Of a stretch of DNA of 64,000 nucleotides, positions 1-10,135 are shown piece after piece. The notes beneath the pieces are model-generated. The model was not told the origin of the DNA. It saw only the letters and a program-made list of their open reading frames with translations, and searched no databases. How positions within the stretch are numbered: the first letter of the stretch is position 1; each line of letters starts with the position of its first letter. The translations under genes were made by a program, and so were the position numbers. Source of the stretch: Tritrichomonas musculus (Eukaryota; Parabasalia; Tritrichomonadida; Tritrichomonadidae); assembly GCA_039105265.1 (NCBI GenBank), contig JAPFFF010000034.1, forward strand, positions 62,001-126,000, read 5' to 3'.

Positions 1-1338
1 TGATTTCGGTATAAAATTAAAATTCCAAATATTTTACATATTTCCCCAAAATATAAAAAGTTATAAATGATTTGAAAGTCATAAAACAAATCGTTTTTTT
101 GGAAGACTCTTTCAAAAATTTAAGAAAAAAATTGAAATAGTATTCAAAAAGTTTTAGATCGGAGTTCGTCCTAAGGTTTTGAGAAACCGCTCAAAAATTC
201 TGAAATTTGAATCCCCCTTTCAAATTAAACTCAATTATTTGAGAGGGGAATGTAAATGCTTTCTAAAACGTTCCAGTAAATAATTAAGATAATATCATTA
301 TTACCATTATATTATTCACTCCAAGTGGAAATGATATATGATATCTTTTTGAGTGAAAAAAAAAGAAATATGGCTATTATTAAGATTATTATATTAATTT
401 TCACTAACCTATAGTTTTCTAATCAACCTCAAAATAATGATATAATAAGACCATTTTTATTCATTTTACAAATTTACTTCAGATTTTTAGCTTTTATTAT
501 AATTATTTAATTCTTTAATTTATTCCAAGTTTGATATTTTATGTAAAAAACAGTTTTATTACTATATAATGAGTACACATGTATGATATAGATGAGTTAA
601 AAATCTTATTATACATTAAATTATAGTAAAATTAAGAAATGCTTCTTATTTTGTCGATTACTTCTATTAAAAAAGAGATTTTTAAATTTTAGCACAGATT
701 TATCAACTCATATGTATTGTTGAAATATAATAGCTATAAAATAAATATTAATATTTAATTCAGATAAGAATTAAGTTTTGCATAATTTGTTCAATTGATA
801 TAATTTTCCATAATATTTTCAAATTATTTCTAATATTATATTAGTAATATTAATAATTTATTTTTAAATGTAATAAGCTAGTACAAATCAAAATATTCAA
901 TAATATATAAAATTGATTTTGTATATTTTACAAATTATATTTTCAATTAAAAATCGGTTATTAAAAACTCTAGTTCGTCCTAGAGTTTTTCAGAATTATC
1001 GGTTAGTTTTCAAATTTGAATGCTTCATTCAATTTCCTTTCAATTTTTTGAGGCAAACATGCAAGGTAGTCGTTTCTCGTGCACTAAAAGATTTCAAAGT
1101 TTCTTATTTCCAAAAAAATATTCTTATGGTCGTATATCATATGAATTTAGGATTCTTTATTCTTCAATTTCTTTTTGGAAGAAAATTAGTTAATATTATT
1201 TTAGAATAATTTCTCCATATTTTTACTTTAGTAATCTGATGATTTGCTTCTAGTGTTGAAAGAAAATGAACAAATAGTGCCTAATTTACTTTTTATTAAA
1301 TTTTTGAAAAAGATACTGAATCTTTAATGCAAAAAATG
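1..1338. other. AT-rich intergenic, no supported gene
   Basis: Very A+T-rich sequence with only short, low-complexity open frames, none with recognisable protein similarity. The word AGTTCGTCCT occurs at 163-172 and 972-981 (and again at 2843-2852). At 972 it sits between ACTCTAG and CTAGAGT, making a small hairpin. No RNA gene or promoter is evident. Confidence 0.5.
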
Positions 1339-1340
1339 TA

Positions 1341-2545
1341 TAGTTGGTGGACATAATTCTGTTTTGGAGACATAATTATGTTTTCACATCATTTCTATAT
1401 ATTCAAATTGGACTTTTAAAAAAACAATTGTAGAACAATTAATATCATATTGAATACATTCTATTCCCCGATTTTCATTCACTTTTATCAAACTAAATTT
1501 GATCATAAATATGATATCGAATTTTTAATTTCTGAATATTTTTTTATTATTTGAAAAAAATTATAATTTACTTTTCATCTATAATTAAAATGTATCATTA
1601 TTATTTATTGAAATAAAATAGATAATTAGAAAAAATGGTTTCATTTTCATTTCACTAATCAAAAAACTCATTTCATAATAATATGGTTGAAAAAGAATCA
1701 ATCTTGGAAAAATTTCATTTTTCTTTTTTTCATTCAAAATCATTCATAAATCACTCATGCATAATTGATATGATTTCAGAATTTCATTATTTGATAACAC
1801 ATACAATGAAATATATTATTAATCCTCTAAAAATCATTGTTGCCCATCAAGATTTCAGGTTTTTCTAAGAAATATACAAATTTCACTTTTTTATTTTTTC
1901 TATTATAATAGCATTAAAAATAGCAATTAATCAATAAATATTAGGTAAGTATAGAAGAACTATTAAAATAATGAAAATAATTTCTCAATGTCTAAAATTG
2001 AAAGTCTTTTTAAGTTATTTCAGAAGTTACCCTTTTTCATTAAGGTAATAGATCTTGAGTAGAACCGCCAATTTTATTCTTTCAATATCATTATACTATA
2101 TGCATTATATCAAATATTTAAATAAAAATTTAAAAGTTTTTATTTTTTATTGGAAAAAAACAAAAAAGTGATATGATTTTTAACTTTATTTTGTGCATCA
2201 AAATTTTCTTATATGAAAGTTTTTAGATATCAATTATCTGACAAAATTATATCATTACTGATTATGAATTAATGATATTATTATTAAATCCCAAGTTTCA
2301 ATTATTGAGAATAAAATAAGCATTTTGACTTTTTTTTACATTAATGGCAAAATTTCATATAAATCACAAATATAATAGCTCATTTAATTAAATAATGATG
2401 TACATAAAATACATTAATAAAGTATATAATATTATCAAATTATCTTTAAAAAGTATTGAGAAAAATGTGTTTTATTTTTGTGTACCATTCAAAAAGTTGA
2501 GCAAACATGATTATGTCCCAAAAACATAATTATGTCCACCAACTA
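1341..2545. mobile_element. 1.2-kb inverted-repeat element, TA target site
   Basis: Both ends carry an imperfect terminal inverted repeat of about 46 bp beginning TAGTTGGTGGACATAAT (left 1341-1386, right about 2500-2545). Each repeat contains two copies of a GACATAATNATGTTT word. The element is flanked by TA on both sides (1339-1340 and 2546-2547), as in Tc1/mariner/pogo insertions. The interior is A+T-rich with no convincing transposase; the longest frame (61 codons at 1683-1868) resembles nothing I recognise. Best reading: non-autonomous or decayed TA-targeting DNA transposon. Confidence 0.55.
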
Positions 2546-2547
2546 TA

Positions 2548-2889
2548 TTAAAATCTCCTTAATTTTTATATATGATTCATATAAAAATATTTAATTACAG
2601 AAATATATACATAAATTAAATAAATGTATTTAATATAATTATAATGTTCATTATCGATCAGCATATTTCATTAACATCAGTTTATTTTTGAAATTATTTG
2701 AACATGCACTAAATATACAGTTTATTTTATTACAGAAAAGCTGATATTATACATTTTTTTTTTAATGGAAATAAAAATCTTTTTATATTTTGAATAGTTT
2801 ATATTTATATTTTTCTGCGCAAAAAGCGGTTGGAAAAACTTTAGTTCGTCCTTAATAAATATTCATCTTGATTTTAACAAAAAGTTGAT
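2548..2889. other. Intergenic, upstream of glycosyltransferase-like gene
   Basis: A+T-rich leader region with no gene. It contains AGTTCGTCCT at 2843-2852, 37 bases before the ATG of the next gene. The same word occurs twice in the first kilobase, so it may be a dispersed repeat rather than a promoter element. Confidence 0.4.
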
Positions 2890-4080
2890 ATGACAGAAAA
2901 TAAATTCTTTCAAAATTTTATATATAATTTAAAATCGATAGGAGATATGACGAATCTAATTGATACCACCACATTTTATATATCAAAAAATCAAAGAGGA
3001 ACAAGATATAAATCATTTATGATTCAAATTATCCTTTTTTTAATAATTATTATTATCTTTATTTTTTCTTTAAAAAAACAACAGAAAATCGCCAGCAATT
3101 TTCAAAGAAAATGTAATTTGTTGATTAATTTTATTAATAATCGCACAAAAAAAGATTTTATGATAATAATTCATTCAAGTAATAAGACAAAACCACGTCT
3201 ATCAAAATACTTGAGCTATTATTATATCAACAAATCATATATACATTATTTTGTAGTTTATGGAGAGAAAGTTCAGCCTGATCCAAAATATCCATATTTA
3301 CTGGCCACCAGCTGCAAAGACAATACAATTTCGCTTTCAGGGAAGAACGCATATGCATATGACTACTTCAATAGAAATGAAAACATGGGCGATTTTTTAT
3401 ATCGTGCGATTGATGACACAATTCTGAACATCACAAATTTAGAAAAATTAATAAACGAACTCCGTTCAATTTACGATCCGAACAAACATCTCGTTTTTCG
3501 AGGATTTCCAAACAATTTACATCAAAGAATTTTTCTGGGAGGAGGAACAGGCTGGTTGATGTCAAGAGCTTTTGTCAAAGCACATTTTATTTCCGAATTT
3601 TCTTTTCAACACAATTTCCACTTTTCCTATCGTCATCAGGACGATACAACTGAAACTTTAATATTGAAAAAGATTGGATACAGAAATATGAATGCATGGG
3701 ACGATCCTCGCTGGGTTGAAAGCTTAGATAGCATCAGTTCTTACAAGAATCTTTTGAATGGAAAATATGACAGCTTGGTGAAGTGTCCCGATGGCGTCGA
3801 ATTGACGTCGATAAGGGAGCTGGTTTCAATGCATGGAAAAAGTGACAAGGAGAGAGAAATATGGAAGTTATATAAAAATTTCCCTGACAATTTTTACGTG
3901 TATAGAAAACAGTGCCACGGGACTTGCTTGGCAATTTGCAGATCTAATCCGGGCATTGTGAATAAGAGGACAACTTATCAATTTTTGAAAGATAATAGTC
4001 AATTTATTACATTGGATGATATTAAAAGCAAAACACTTGATCCAATAAATAGGACAAACAATTTTATTCCAGTCAACTGA
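2890..4080 (+). CDS. Type II membrane glycosyltransferase-like protein (GT31/fringe-like)
   Basis: 396 residues. A single hydrophobic segment at residues 43-61 follows a short basic N-terminus, giving a Golgi-type type II topology with a lumenal catalytic domain. Fringe/core-1 galactosyltransferase hallmarks seen are a DD-containing motif (RAIDDT, 172-177) in the DxD position, a Gly-rich GGGTGWLMSR loop (217-226) matching the conserved GGxG-Y/W-hydrophobic-S region, and DDTTE (251-255) in the place of the conserved acidic EDV/DD motif. Five or more cysteines in the C-terminal half could form lumenal disulphides. By family knowledge it would transfer a sugar from a nucleotide-sugar in the secretory pathway; donor and acceptor cannot be read. 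Base composition is clearly less A+T-rich in the catalytic half. The ATG is preceded by an A+T leader; earlier in-frame ATGs are absent. Confidence 0.6.
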   Translation: MTENKFFQNFIYNLKSIGDMTNLIDTTTFYISKNQRGTRYKSFMIQIILFLIIIIIFIFSLKKQQKIASNFQRKCNLLINFINNRTKKDFMIIIHSSNKTKPRLSKYLSYYYINKSYIHYFVVYGEKVQPDPKYPYLLATSCKDNTISLSGKNAYAYDYFNRNENMGDFLYRAIDDTILNITNLEKLINELRSIYDPNKHLVFRGFPNNLHQRIFLGGGTGWLMSRAFVKAHFISEFSFQHNFHFSYRHQDDTTETLILKKIGYRNMNAWDDPRWVESLDSISSYKNLLNGKYDSLVKCPDGVELTSIRELVSMHGKSDKEREIWKLYKNFPDNFYVYRKQCHGTCLAICRSNPGIVNKRTTYQFLKDNSQFITLDDIKSKTLDPINRTNNFIPVN

Positions 4081-4618
4081 TTATCTGATTTGTTAAATTA
4101 TATGTATTTAAATAAATAATATTTGATTAATCTTTTTTATTATTATTATTTTGCATTAAAAAGGATAAATGGTCTTAATAAGGTTAATTTTTTTTAAATG
4201 ACCTTTAAAATTAGAGTAAACTCAAGCCGAATTCCTTCGTAGAGTACATCAACTTTTTTTTTTTTTTTTTTGATTTATAAATTCAGACCTCTGGGCATGA
4301 CGCAATATCTGTTAAAAAATCTTGATATTCTAAACATAGATCAAGATTCATGCATGTATTAAAATATCAAATTATTATAAAGATTCTGGCTCTAGATTTT
4401 GATAAAATGTTGATTTATTTTGACCTTCATCGCGTTTATAAAGGTGAATTTTGATCGTTTTGAAAAATCATATTTTATATTTTCCTCATATTTGTTTATA
4501 ATTTTGCTATTTTCTAATCTGCATTCATTTGTAGATTATTATAATATAATTATTATTATAAAAATATCAAAATTTTTCAATCTAAAAGTGAAAAATAATA
4601 AATTAAGTATTTAGCCAC
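4081..4618. other. Intergenic, no supported gene
   Basis: A+T-rich, with a run of about 20 T at 4254-4272. A 64-codon open frame at 4420-4614 is hydrophobic and low in complexity and I do not support it as a gene. The right edge of the gap is the sharp left breakpoint (4619) of a duplicated kinase fragment. Confidence 0.4.
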
Positions 4619-5241
4619 GAAACAAGCAGAAATCAACTTTCGTAAAAGAATTTGTGATTTTTGGAGAAATCATTTACATTCCAAAGATCGCGAATCACCA
4701 GAAATTCTACTTAATAAATATGAAGGCGATGGCAGATTTTTATTAGAAATGGCTGGTGAATTGGATGAAAATAAATATGATGATTATAACGATAAAATCG
4801 AAAAGAAAAATTTTAAAAAAGATGATTTTATATGTTTAAGATTATTATATTCTAATGAGCGAAGCACTCTCTTTTATTTGGCCATTCATTTAGAAAGTTT
4901 TCATATTTTTTGTTTAAAACTTGTGAATTGTATAGATCAATTTGAACATGAAATAAATTTCTGTATGAAATATTATCATCGATGCATGCCTCAATTTTAT
5001 GGATTTGTTTTTGAAGAAAGAAAAAAAGTTGGCTTTGTTTATGAATTCATCTGTAATGGAACTCTTGCCAAATACAACATTCCCAATGAATTGTTCTCAT
5101 TAATGACTGTTAATAGAATTTCACAAGTAATTGAATACCTTCATTCTAATTCACTTATTCATCGAGATCTTAAACCATTCAATATTCTTCTAGATCACGA
5201 TTATCTTCCTTATGTTGTTGATTTTGAAACGATTCGTCATC
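4619..5241 (+). pseudogene. Truncated inverted copy of the Sel1-kinase gene
   Basis: This 623-bp block is a nearly identical, indel-free copy of 45157-45779, the region of the large kinase/Sel1 gene on the opposite strand covering the pre-kinase segment through the HRDLKPFN catalytic loop and the DFE motif. It lacks the first ~200 codons, the rest of the kinase domain and all Sel1 repeats. An open frame from 4749 reads into unrelated sequence after 5241 (HQVQSF...) and stops at 5279, so any product would be a 176-residue kinase fragment without an activation segment. Compared with the parent I see only a few amino-acid changes (for example ILLNKYEG for IRHNKYEG, ERKK for ESKK, NIPNE for NISNE). 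This suggests a recent segmental duplication rather than an old paralogue. Confidence 0.85.
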
Positions 5242-5365
5242 AGGTGCAGAGTTTTATAACATTCTTTAATTTATCGTAAAACATTGAAATTTATATATAT
5301 ATATAAAACAATAATTATTTGTGAGTATAAATGGCTTGATAAATTGACAAATAAAATAAACCTTT

Positions 5366-5949
5366 GTCCGTTATAATACACTTGTTGATGAAATTTCAAG
5401 AGATCCTCTTTCAGCAGATCTTCATTTTGCAATTTTTGCAATCCAAGTTGGAACGAAGATTGAAGATAAAAGGAAGCCACATCCAAATGGGAGAACAGTT
5501 GAAGAAATTATTCAAACCATGCCATCAATGCAGCAACTTGCAAGTTATTCCAATGATGAACTATTAGCCCAAGCAATAGGTGCTGAAGCAGCAAAAATTT
5601 TACATTTTGCCATTTTAGATAGTCCAACTGCATATGTATGCCTTCCCAAATCAGAAGAAATTGCCTCATTAAGGAGACAGAATCAAACAGATGATCAACC
5701 AAAATGTTTTTAAAAAAATCACCACCAGGAAAAGAACAATTTTTTCATGCCATTAAAGCAAAGTTCAACAGTTCTGTTTATTTATGGCATTTCTCAATTT
5801 CTGGTCATTATTTTCAAATTAATCAGATTAATGAATCAGATCGAAATTTGTATGAGCCACCTATGAATCATGTTTCTAATGATGCTTTTTTGCATCATCA
5901 TCAGATACAGTCCTTAAATGTTTACCAGCTGAGCCTAATAATTTATTAG
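5366..5949 (+). pseudogene. Degraded gene, possibly PARP16-like ADP-ribosyltransferase
   Basis: A frame open from about 5366 to 5713 encodes a globular-looking segment (containing DEISRDPLSADLHFAIFAIQ and ILHFAILDSP). A second frame (5704-5949) continues with KSPPGKEQFFHAIKAKFNSS and VYLWHFSISG. The second piece resembles the start of a PARP catalytic domain, where a kx-F-x-x-x-x-k-x-x-x-S-x-x-WHGS pattern is usual, but the WHGS glycine is replaced by Phe. The first piece resembles the PARP16 N-terminal helical region. There is no start codon at the beginning and the two parts are in different frames, so this is a relic. Further decayed coding text follows to about 6060 (LNLPDKCTDFDVQV...), possibly from another family. 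The PARP assignment is tentative. Confidence 0.4.
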
Positions 5950-6206
5950 GCTAATAAATATCTTAACTCTCAGTTAGGTAAAGAGATCTCGTTTTTATTC
6001 GAGGCGCTAAACTTGCCAGATAAATGTACAGATTTTGATGTCCAAGTAAATAATAAAACCAAGAGATTTTCTGGAAATTTGGCATATATAAAATAAAATT
6101 TTCAATTTAAAATTTTATGGAAAATTTTTAACTGTAAAATTTCAAAATTGAATGTCTTATTCTTTTGGGTGAATTCATTTTTTATTATTATTATTTAAAC
6201 TAGAAA

Positions 6207-6788
6207 ATGGCTTCGCGTAGTCGCCAAATGTTAAAATTTCTTCTTTTAGGAGATGGGGAAGTTGGTAAAACTGCTATTCTTAACCAATATGTCGACAGAA
6301 AATTTAATGAACTATATAAAGCTACGATAGGTTCTGATTTCTCATCAAAACAAGTCGATATTGATGGCGAGTTTATTACATTGCAAATTTGGGATACAGT
6401 TGGACAAGAACGTTTCCAATCACTCGGTCCGACCTTCTATCGTGGAACTGACTGCTGCATTCTCGTTTACGATGTCACAAAACCGCAATCTTTTGAAAAC
6501 ATTAAAAAGTGGAAAAATGAATTTTTATCTGAACTTGGTTTATCTGATTCTGATGATTTTCCTTTCTTACTTCTTGGAAATAAAACAGATCTTCCAGAAA
6601 AATCAGTTGATGAAACAACAGCACGTGAATATGCGAAGAATAATGGAGACATGCTCTTTTATGAAGTTTCTTCAAAAACAGGTGACAATATTCAAGAAGC
6701 TTTCATATCACTAGCCAAAAAAACATTGGAAAGAATAAAGCAAAAAGGAAGCCAGACTTCTGATCCAGTTAAAGTCTATAAAATCTAA
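6207..6788 (+). CDS. Rab-like small GTPase, partial duplicate of the tandem-Rab gene
   Basis: 193 residues with a full G-domain order: P-loop GDGEVGKT (15-22), WDTVGQE (62-68), NKTD (125-128) and SSKTG (155-159). It is almost identical to the first GTPase unit of the 515-residue tandem-Rab protein on the opposite strand, and homology extends into the 5' flank (about 6064 to 6776 versus about 33101-33806), so the promoter was copied too. The copy ends in VKVYKI where the parent continues into its second GTPase. No C-terminal cysteines exist, so no prenylation site. Two changes hit conserved positions: P-loop Gly18 to Glu (Ras Gly13) and DTAGQ Ala65 to Val (Ras Ala59), which could weaken nucleotide exchange or hydrolysis. 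It may be expressed or a decaying duplicate. Confidence 0.8.
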   Translation: MASRSRQMLKFLLLGDGEVGKTAILNQYVDRKFNELYKATIGSDFSSKQVDIDGEFITLQIWDTVGQERFQSLGPTFYRGTDCCILVYDVTKPQSFENIKKWKNEFLSELGLSDSDDFPFLLLGNKTDLPEKSVDETTAREYAKNNGDMLFYEVSSKTGDNIQEAFISLAKKTLERIKQKGSQTSDPVKVYKI

Positions 6789-7078
6789 ATTGAAAAGAAA
6801 TAATAAAAATTTTGAAAAATTGAATTAAATATTTTATTGTCGAATAAATTGAGAGAAAAATGATAGCATGCCATTTGATTTATAGTTTATTATTTTTTAA
6901 TCTAAAATGGCCCAAACAAATACGATTCAATTAAAAATAGCAAGTTATTTAATTTACATATAAAAATTTTTTTAAAATAAAGCTTTTCAAATAAATTTAT
7001 ACAAGGTTATACACAAAATATTAAAGTATTTATATAAAATATAATTTATTGATTTAATAAAAAGACAAAAATCAGTTA

Positions 7079-7124
7079 TGCGATGTGGAACAATAGGTAG
7101 TTCATGAGATTCCGTCCATCGCAC
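7079..7124 (+). pseudogene. tRNA-Met pseudogene with 27-nt internal deletion
   Basis: It aligns from first to last base with the tRNA-Met at 10490-10562 but is only 46 nt. The acceptor strand TGCGATG, D-arm GAAC/GTTC and 5' anticodon stem TGAGA are present. The sequence then jumps from TTC of the anticodon loop to the 3' half of the T-stem (CGTCCATCGCA), removing the anticodon, variable loop and T-loop (B box). The preceding ~50 bases (7031-7078) also match the flank of the intact gene, so a whole locus was copied in inverted orientation. A T-run follows, as in the parent. Loss of the B box and anticodon makes it non-functional as a tRNA. Confidence 0.85.
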
Positions 7125-7397
7125 TTTTTTTATATTATTATTATTTTATATATCAATTGGAATTGATTGGTTTTCATTAAATATTCAATTTATATATAAA
7201 TATTCTAAGTAGCCAAAATAAGGAAAACTTCTTTTATCAGGAAAGATCTATATTGAATTTGTTTTTTTTTTTAAAAATTTGTTTGATACAATAATACTGG
7301 ATTTTTTAGTAACAAACATTTTTAATGTCTGTAAAAATATATAGCAAAGGCATAAAATGTATGTTTACTAATAAAATAATCATACTTATTGAAACAT

Positions 7398-7760
7398 TTA
7401 ATCCCATTGAATTTCGTTACCATTTTCACGTAAAAAAGTATAAATTTTTTCATTATTTTCAATTAATGATTGAATTAACTTGGAAAATTTCTCTGCTTTA
7501 TCTTCATTTTCTTTGGTCAATTTATAATAAGCAACGTATGTTCCAGCTTCTGGGTCTGTTTCCATTTCTTTTAGTAGTTCTGGATTTTTTTGTTCAAGGT
7601 ATGATTTTAAAAATGCTTCCCAATTGTAGCCGTTCATGTATGCATTTTCATTTATCTCGTTCATTTTCTCTCCAATAGGCAAAATACTTTTATGTTCGAT
7701 GAAAAAGCATACTTCAATTGTATTTTCATTTTTGAATACTTTTACGTCTTCGCTCGACAT
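7398..7760 (-). CDS. Probable Imm51-family immunity-type protein
   Basis: 120 residues, soluble, acidic, no signal peptide. The central text ILPIGEKMNEINENAYMNGY followed by NWEAFL, then DPEAGTYVAYY and a C-terminal ENGNEIQWD, matches what I know of the bacterial Imm51 family of polymorphic-toxin immunity proteins (conserved AYMNGYNW, DPEAG and terminal IxWD features, ~110-125 residues). In bacteria these bind and neutralise a cognate toxin nuclease or other effector. No toxin gene is adjacent: neighbours are a tRNA relic and an F5/8 type C protein. Presence in a protist gene landscape suggests lateral transfer from bacteria followed by A+T amelioration. Family assignment is from memory of motifs and not from a search. 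The frame is intact and the ATG is the first in frame. Confidence 0.65.
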   Translation of the reverse strand: MSSEDVKVFKNENTIEVCFFIEHKSILPIGEKMNEINENAYMNGYNWEAFLKSYLEQKNPELLKEMETDPEAGTYVAYYKLTKENEDKAEKFSKLIQSLIENNEKIYTFLRENGNEIQWD

Positions 7761-8713
7761 AAGATCCTAGAAGTATTGTACGTTTAATTTTTCCTCCTTT
7801 TTGACCTTTCAATTTGGCCTTTAAAAAAATCATTTTTATTTATTTATTGAAGGATTTTTTTCAATTTGGCCTTTTATTTCAAAAAAAATACTTTTTATTG
7901 CTTATTTATTAATATAACGGAATAAAATTTATTTATCAAATAAAATTCTTCAATAAACATACATTCATATTGATTCAACATTTAAGAGAACCTTTTTTTT
8001 TGTTTTTAATAATATTAATGAATCTTTCAAAGAAGTAAACAGACAAAAGTTACAAGAATAAACAAAGTTAATTAATTTCCAAGTATTTCCCAATTTTAAG
8101 CAACAAAAGGATTTTTGTTCAAATTCGATGAGATCCCGAATATCCAATGAGTGTTGATTGAATCATTTCTGATAAATGTGAACATCATAGATAAATAAGC
8201 ATTTTTTGCATTGTTTTTCATTTATTTGATATAAATAAAAGCAGATAAAAAAATCTATGTAATAGGCCTTATTTTTTTTACATCACAAATACTATAAACG
8301 TCTTTTTAACGTCTTTTTTCGTATAATAACGATTTTTTGATTTGTAGTATTAATGAAACTTTTTGAATGCGAATAAATTTTTTTTTATTTTATGAAGAAT
8401 CAAAAATAATATTATTTAATTTGAAAAACATTTTACTATCTTATCATTTTATTTTTAAATTATTTAAAACATTTTTAATATAAAAAAATAATTGTAGATC
8501 AAGATAAAAATAAAAAACTAATATCGAGAAAATAACGTATTTACAATTGTAATTACAATTGTAATTTTTAAACGGACAAGTTGTATACAATTGTAAATAC
8601 AAAAACCAAGGCTTACAATGTAAAAAAAAAATCTTGTTATTCTGATCGAGAAAGTTTACTGAAATCATCAGATATTGTACATAAAAAGCATAATGATAAT
8701 ATTTTTTTTTTTT
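7761..8713. other. Intergenic with a small palindrome
   Basis: A+T-rich with poly-T/poly-A runs and no supported gene. A perfect 15-bp inverted repeat GTATTTACAATTGTA (8537-8551) and its complement (8586-8600) encloses a further TTACAATTGTAA palindrome. It could form a hairpin about 110-180 bases downstream of the 3' end of the following minus-strand gene. Confidence 0.45.
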
Positions 8714-10135
8714 TTACCTCGACTCATTAGGAGAGCTAATATCACCAAAGAATTCAATGCATGTCAAATAAATATAATATTTGCACTGCGGGTAGTTGTG
8801 CCAGTTGTCTTCTTGTATGTACCTGATGTATCTGTAGTAATTTGAATCATTTTTGACGTCAAATCTGTGCTGCTTCTGGCTGCCGTTCAGGGCTGAGTTG
8901 TTGCTCTGAATGTTGATCACATCCCACTTTTTCTGGTCGTTTGAACCGACAATCCGCCAGGACTTCGGGTAATAATTCGACTTGGTGCGAATTGTATAAG
9001 ACGATAGACGAACTTTTCTATCGATGAAATCAAATTCAATCCAACCCTCATTTTCACTTGGCGCTAAGTTGCAGTAATTGTAATAGTAGCTTCCGATGCT
9101 GTTCTGGTCGTACTTGATCAGGTTGGTCAGGGGACAGGCCGGATTCTTTTTCCCTCCTCCTGACAACTTCAAAATTTTTCGATTTTCGAGATCATCGCCG
9201 AAATTTGTGCGAAGATACTGAATGATTCCATTGAGTTCATCACCATTGAAATCGCAGTGAATTTTTCCAGCTTTCTCTTCTCTTTTCTTAACGTCTTTCT
9301 TTGAATTTTGAATATATTCGGTGAAGTGACTTTTTATGAATTGAATTATTCTTGGGAGATCTTTTTGTACTATGTCATCGTTGAGATTGTTATAGATGTA
9401 TTCAATCATGGCTGCGTTGATTTGACTTGGATCTATTGAAATTAATAAGTGTATCAAAAAGTTCGACTCGTTTTCGTTTTCGAGAATGTCATATATTTTT
9501 TCTATTTCTTCTTTGGATTTATCGTTATTGTTTTCTAAATATTTGTCAATGATTTCATAAAGAATTTCCTCTGAAATATTTTTCATTTGATCGCTTTCAA
9601 TTAATTCAATAAAGTGACCAGATAAGTACTCAATCGATTCGGTATGAAATTCCGTGCATAGAAATGAAATAGCTTCTTCTTGTGAATTAATTTGATATTT
9701 AAGATCTTTGTCTGCTTGTTGGTTGGATTCACCTAGTAGATATTGAATGAGAGAAAAAATATTTTGCTGATCTTGTGGTATTGATATTTTTTCTGATGTT
9801 GATTTGATAATTAACTTTAGGATTTCATCGACCTGATTATTTTTAATTGCTTTGCAGTATTCATCTTTATTTGGAAGTGATATACAATACTCATTTATTG
9901 TTGGGTCAATTTGATAAAGTTCGTTGATTTTTCTTGAAATAACTCTGGCTTTATTAATAGTTGTTTGAATTGTAGTTTGAAGTAACTCTTGCTTTTTATT
10001 TTGCTCGAAAGCATATAACGAATTATTTAGCATAAAAACTCTTTTTACTACATTAACAATAATGCGAAATCGGTCACTATTATCCTGTTCAACTAATCTT
10101 TTTAAAGATGAAGCAGACGTTTCATACTCTATCAT
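8714..10135 (-). CDS. F5/8 type C (discoidin-like) domain protein
   Basis: 473 residues, no signal peptide or membrane segment. Residues ~1-300 are acidic and helical with several ISxEE / IPxIxEY-type segments. Residues ~310-465 form a galactose-binding-like F5/8 type C domain: NPACPLTNLIKYDQNS near its start, then WIEFDFIDRKVRLSSYTIR, YYPKSWRIVGSNDQKKWDVI, and a terminal YYRYIRYIQEDNW...LTCIEFFG block. This is the classic order of strands, with the SWxIxGSxDxxxW signature. In trichomonads such domains usually sit at the C-terminus of intracellular proteins with BTB-like N-termini, and a ligand cannot be predicted. The codons of the C-terminal domain are visibly more G+C-rich than the N-terminal part. 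A TCATA initiator-like word lies shortly upstream of the ATG. Confidence 0.75.
   Translation of the reverse strand: MIEYETSASSLKRLVEQDNSDRFRIIVNVVKRVFMLNNSLYAFEQNKKQELLQTTIQTTINKARVISRKINELYQIDPTINEYCISLPNKDEYCKAIKNNQVDEILKLIIKSTSEKISIPQDQQNIFSLIQYLLGESNQQADKDLKYQINSQEEAISFLCTEFHTESIEYLSGHFIELIESDQMKNISEEILYEIIDKYLENNNDKSKEEIEKIYDILENENESNFLIHLLISIDPSQINAAMIEYIYNNLNDDIVQKDLPRIIQFIKSHFTEYIQNSKKDVKKREEKAGKIHCDFNGDELNGIIQYLRTNFGDDLENRKILKLSGGGKKNPACPLTNLIKYDQNSIGSYYYNYCNLAPSENEGWIEFDFIDRKVRLSSYTIRTKSNYYPKSWRIVGSNDQKKWDVINIQSNNSALNGSQKQHRFDVKNDSNYYRYIRYIQEDNWHNYPQCKYYIYLTCIEFFGDISSPNESR

Noticed and set aside
913-1209. 98-codon plus frame in the first AT-rich stretch
   Set aside because: Hydrophobic low-complexity content, no motif, and it spans the AGTTCGTCCT hairpin repeat.
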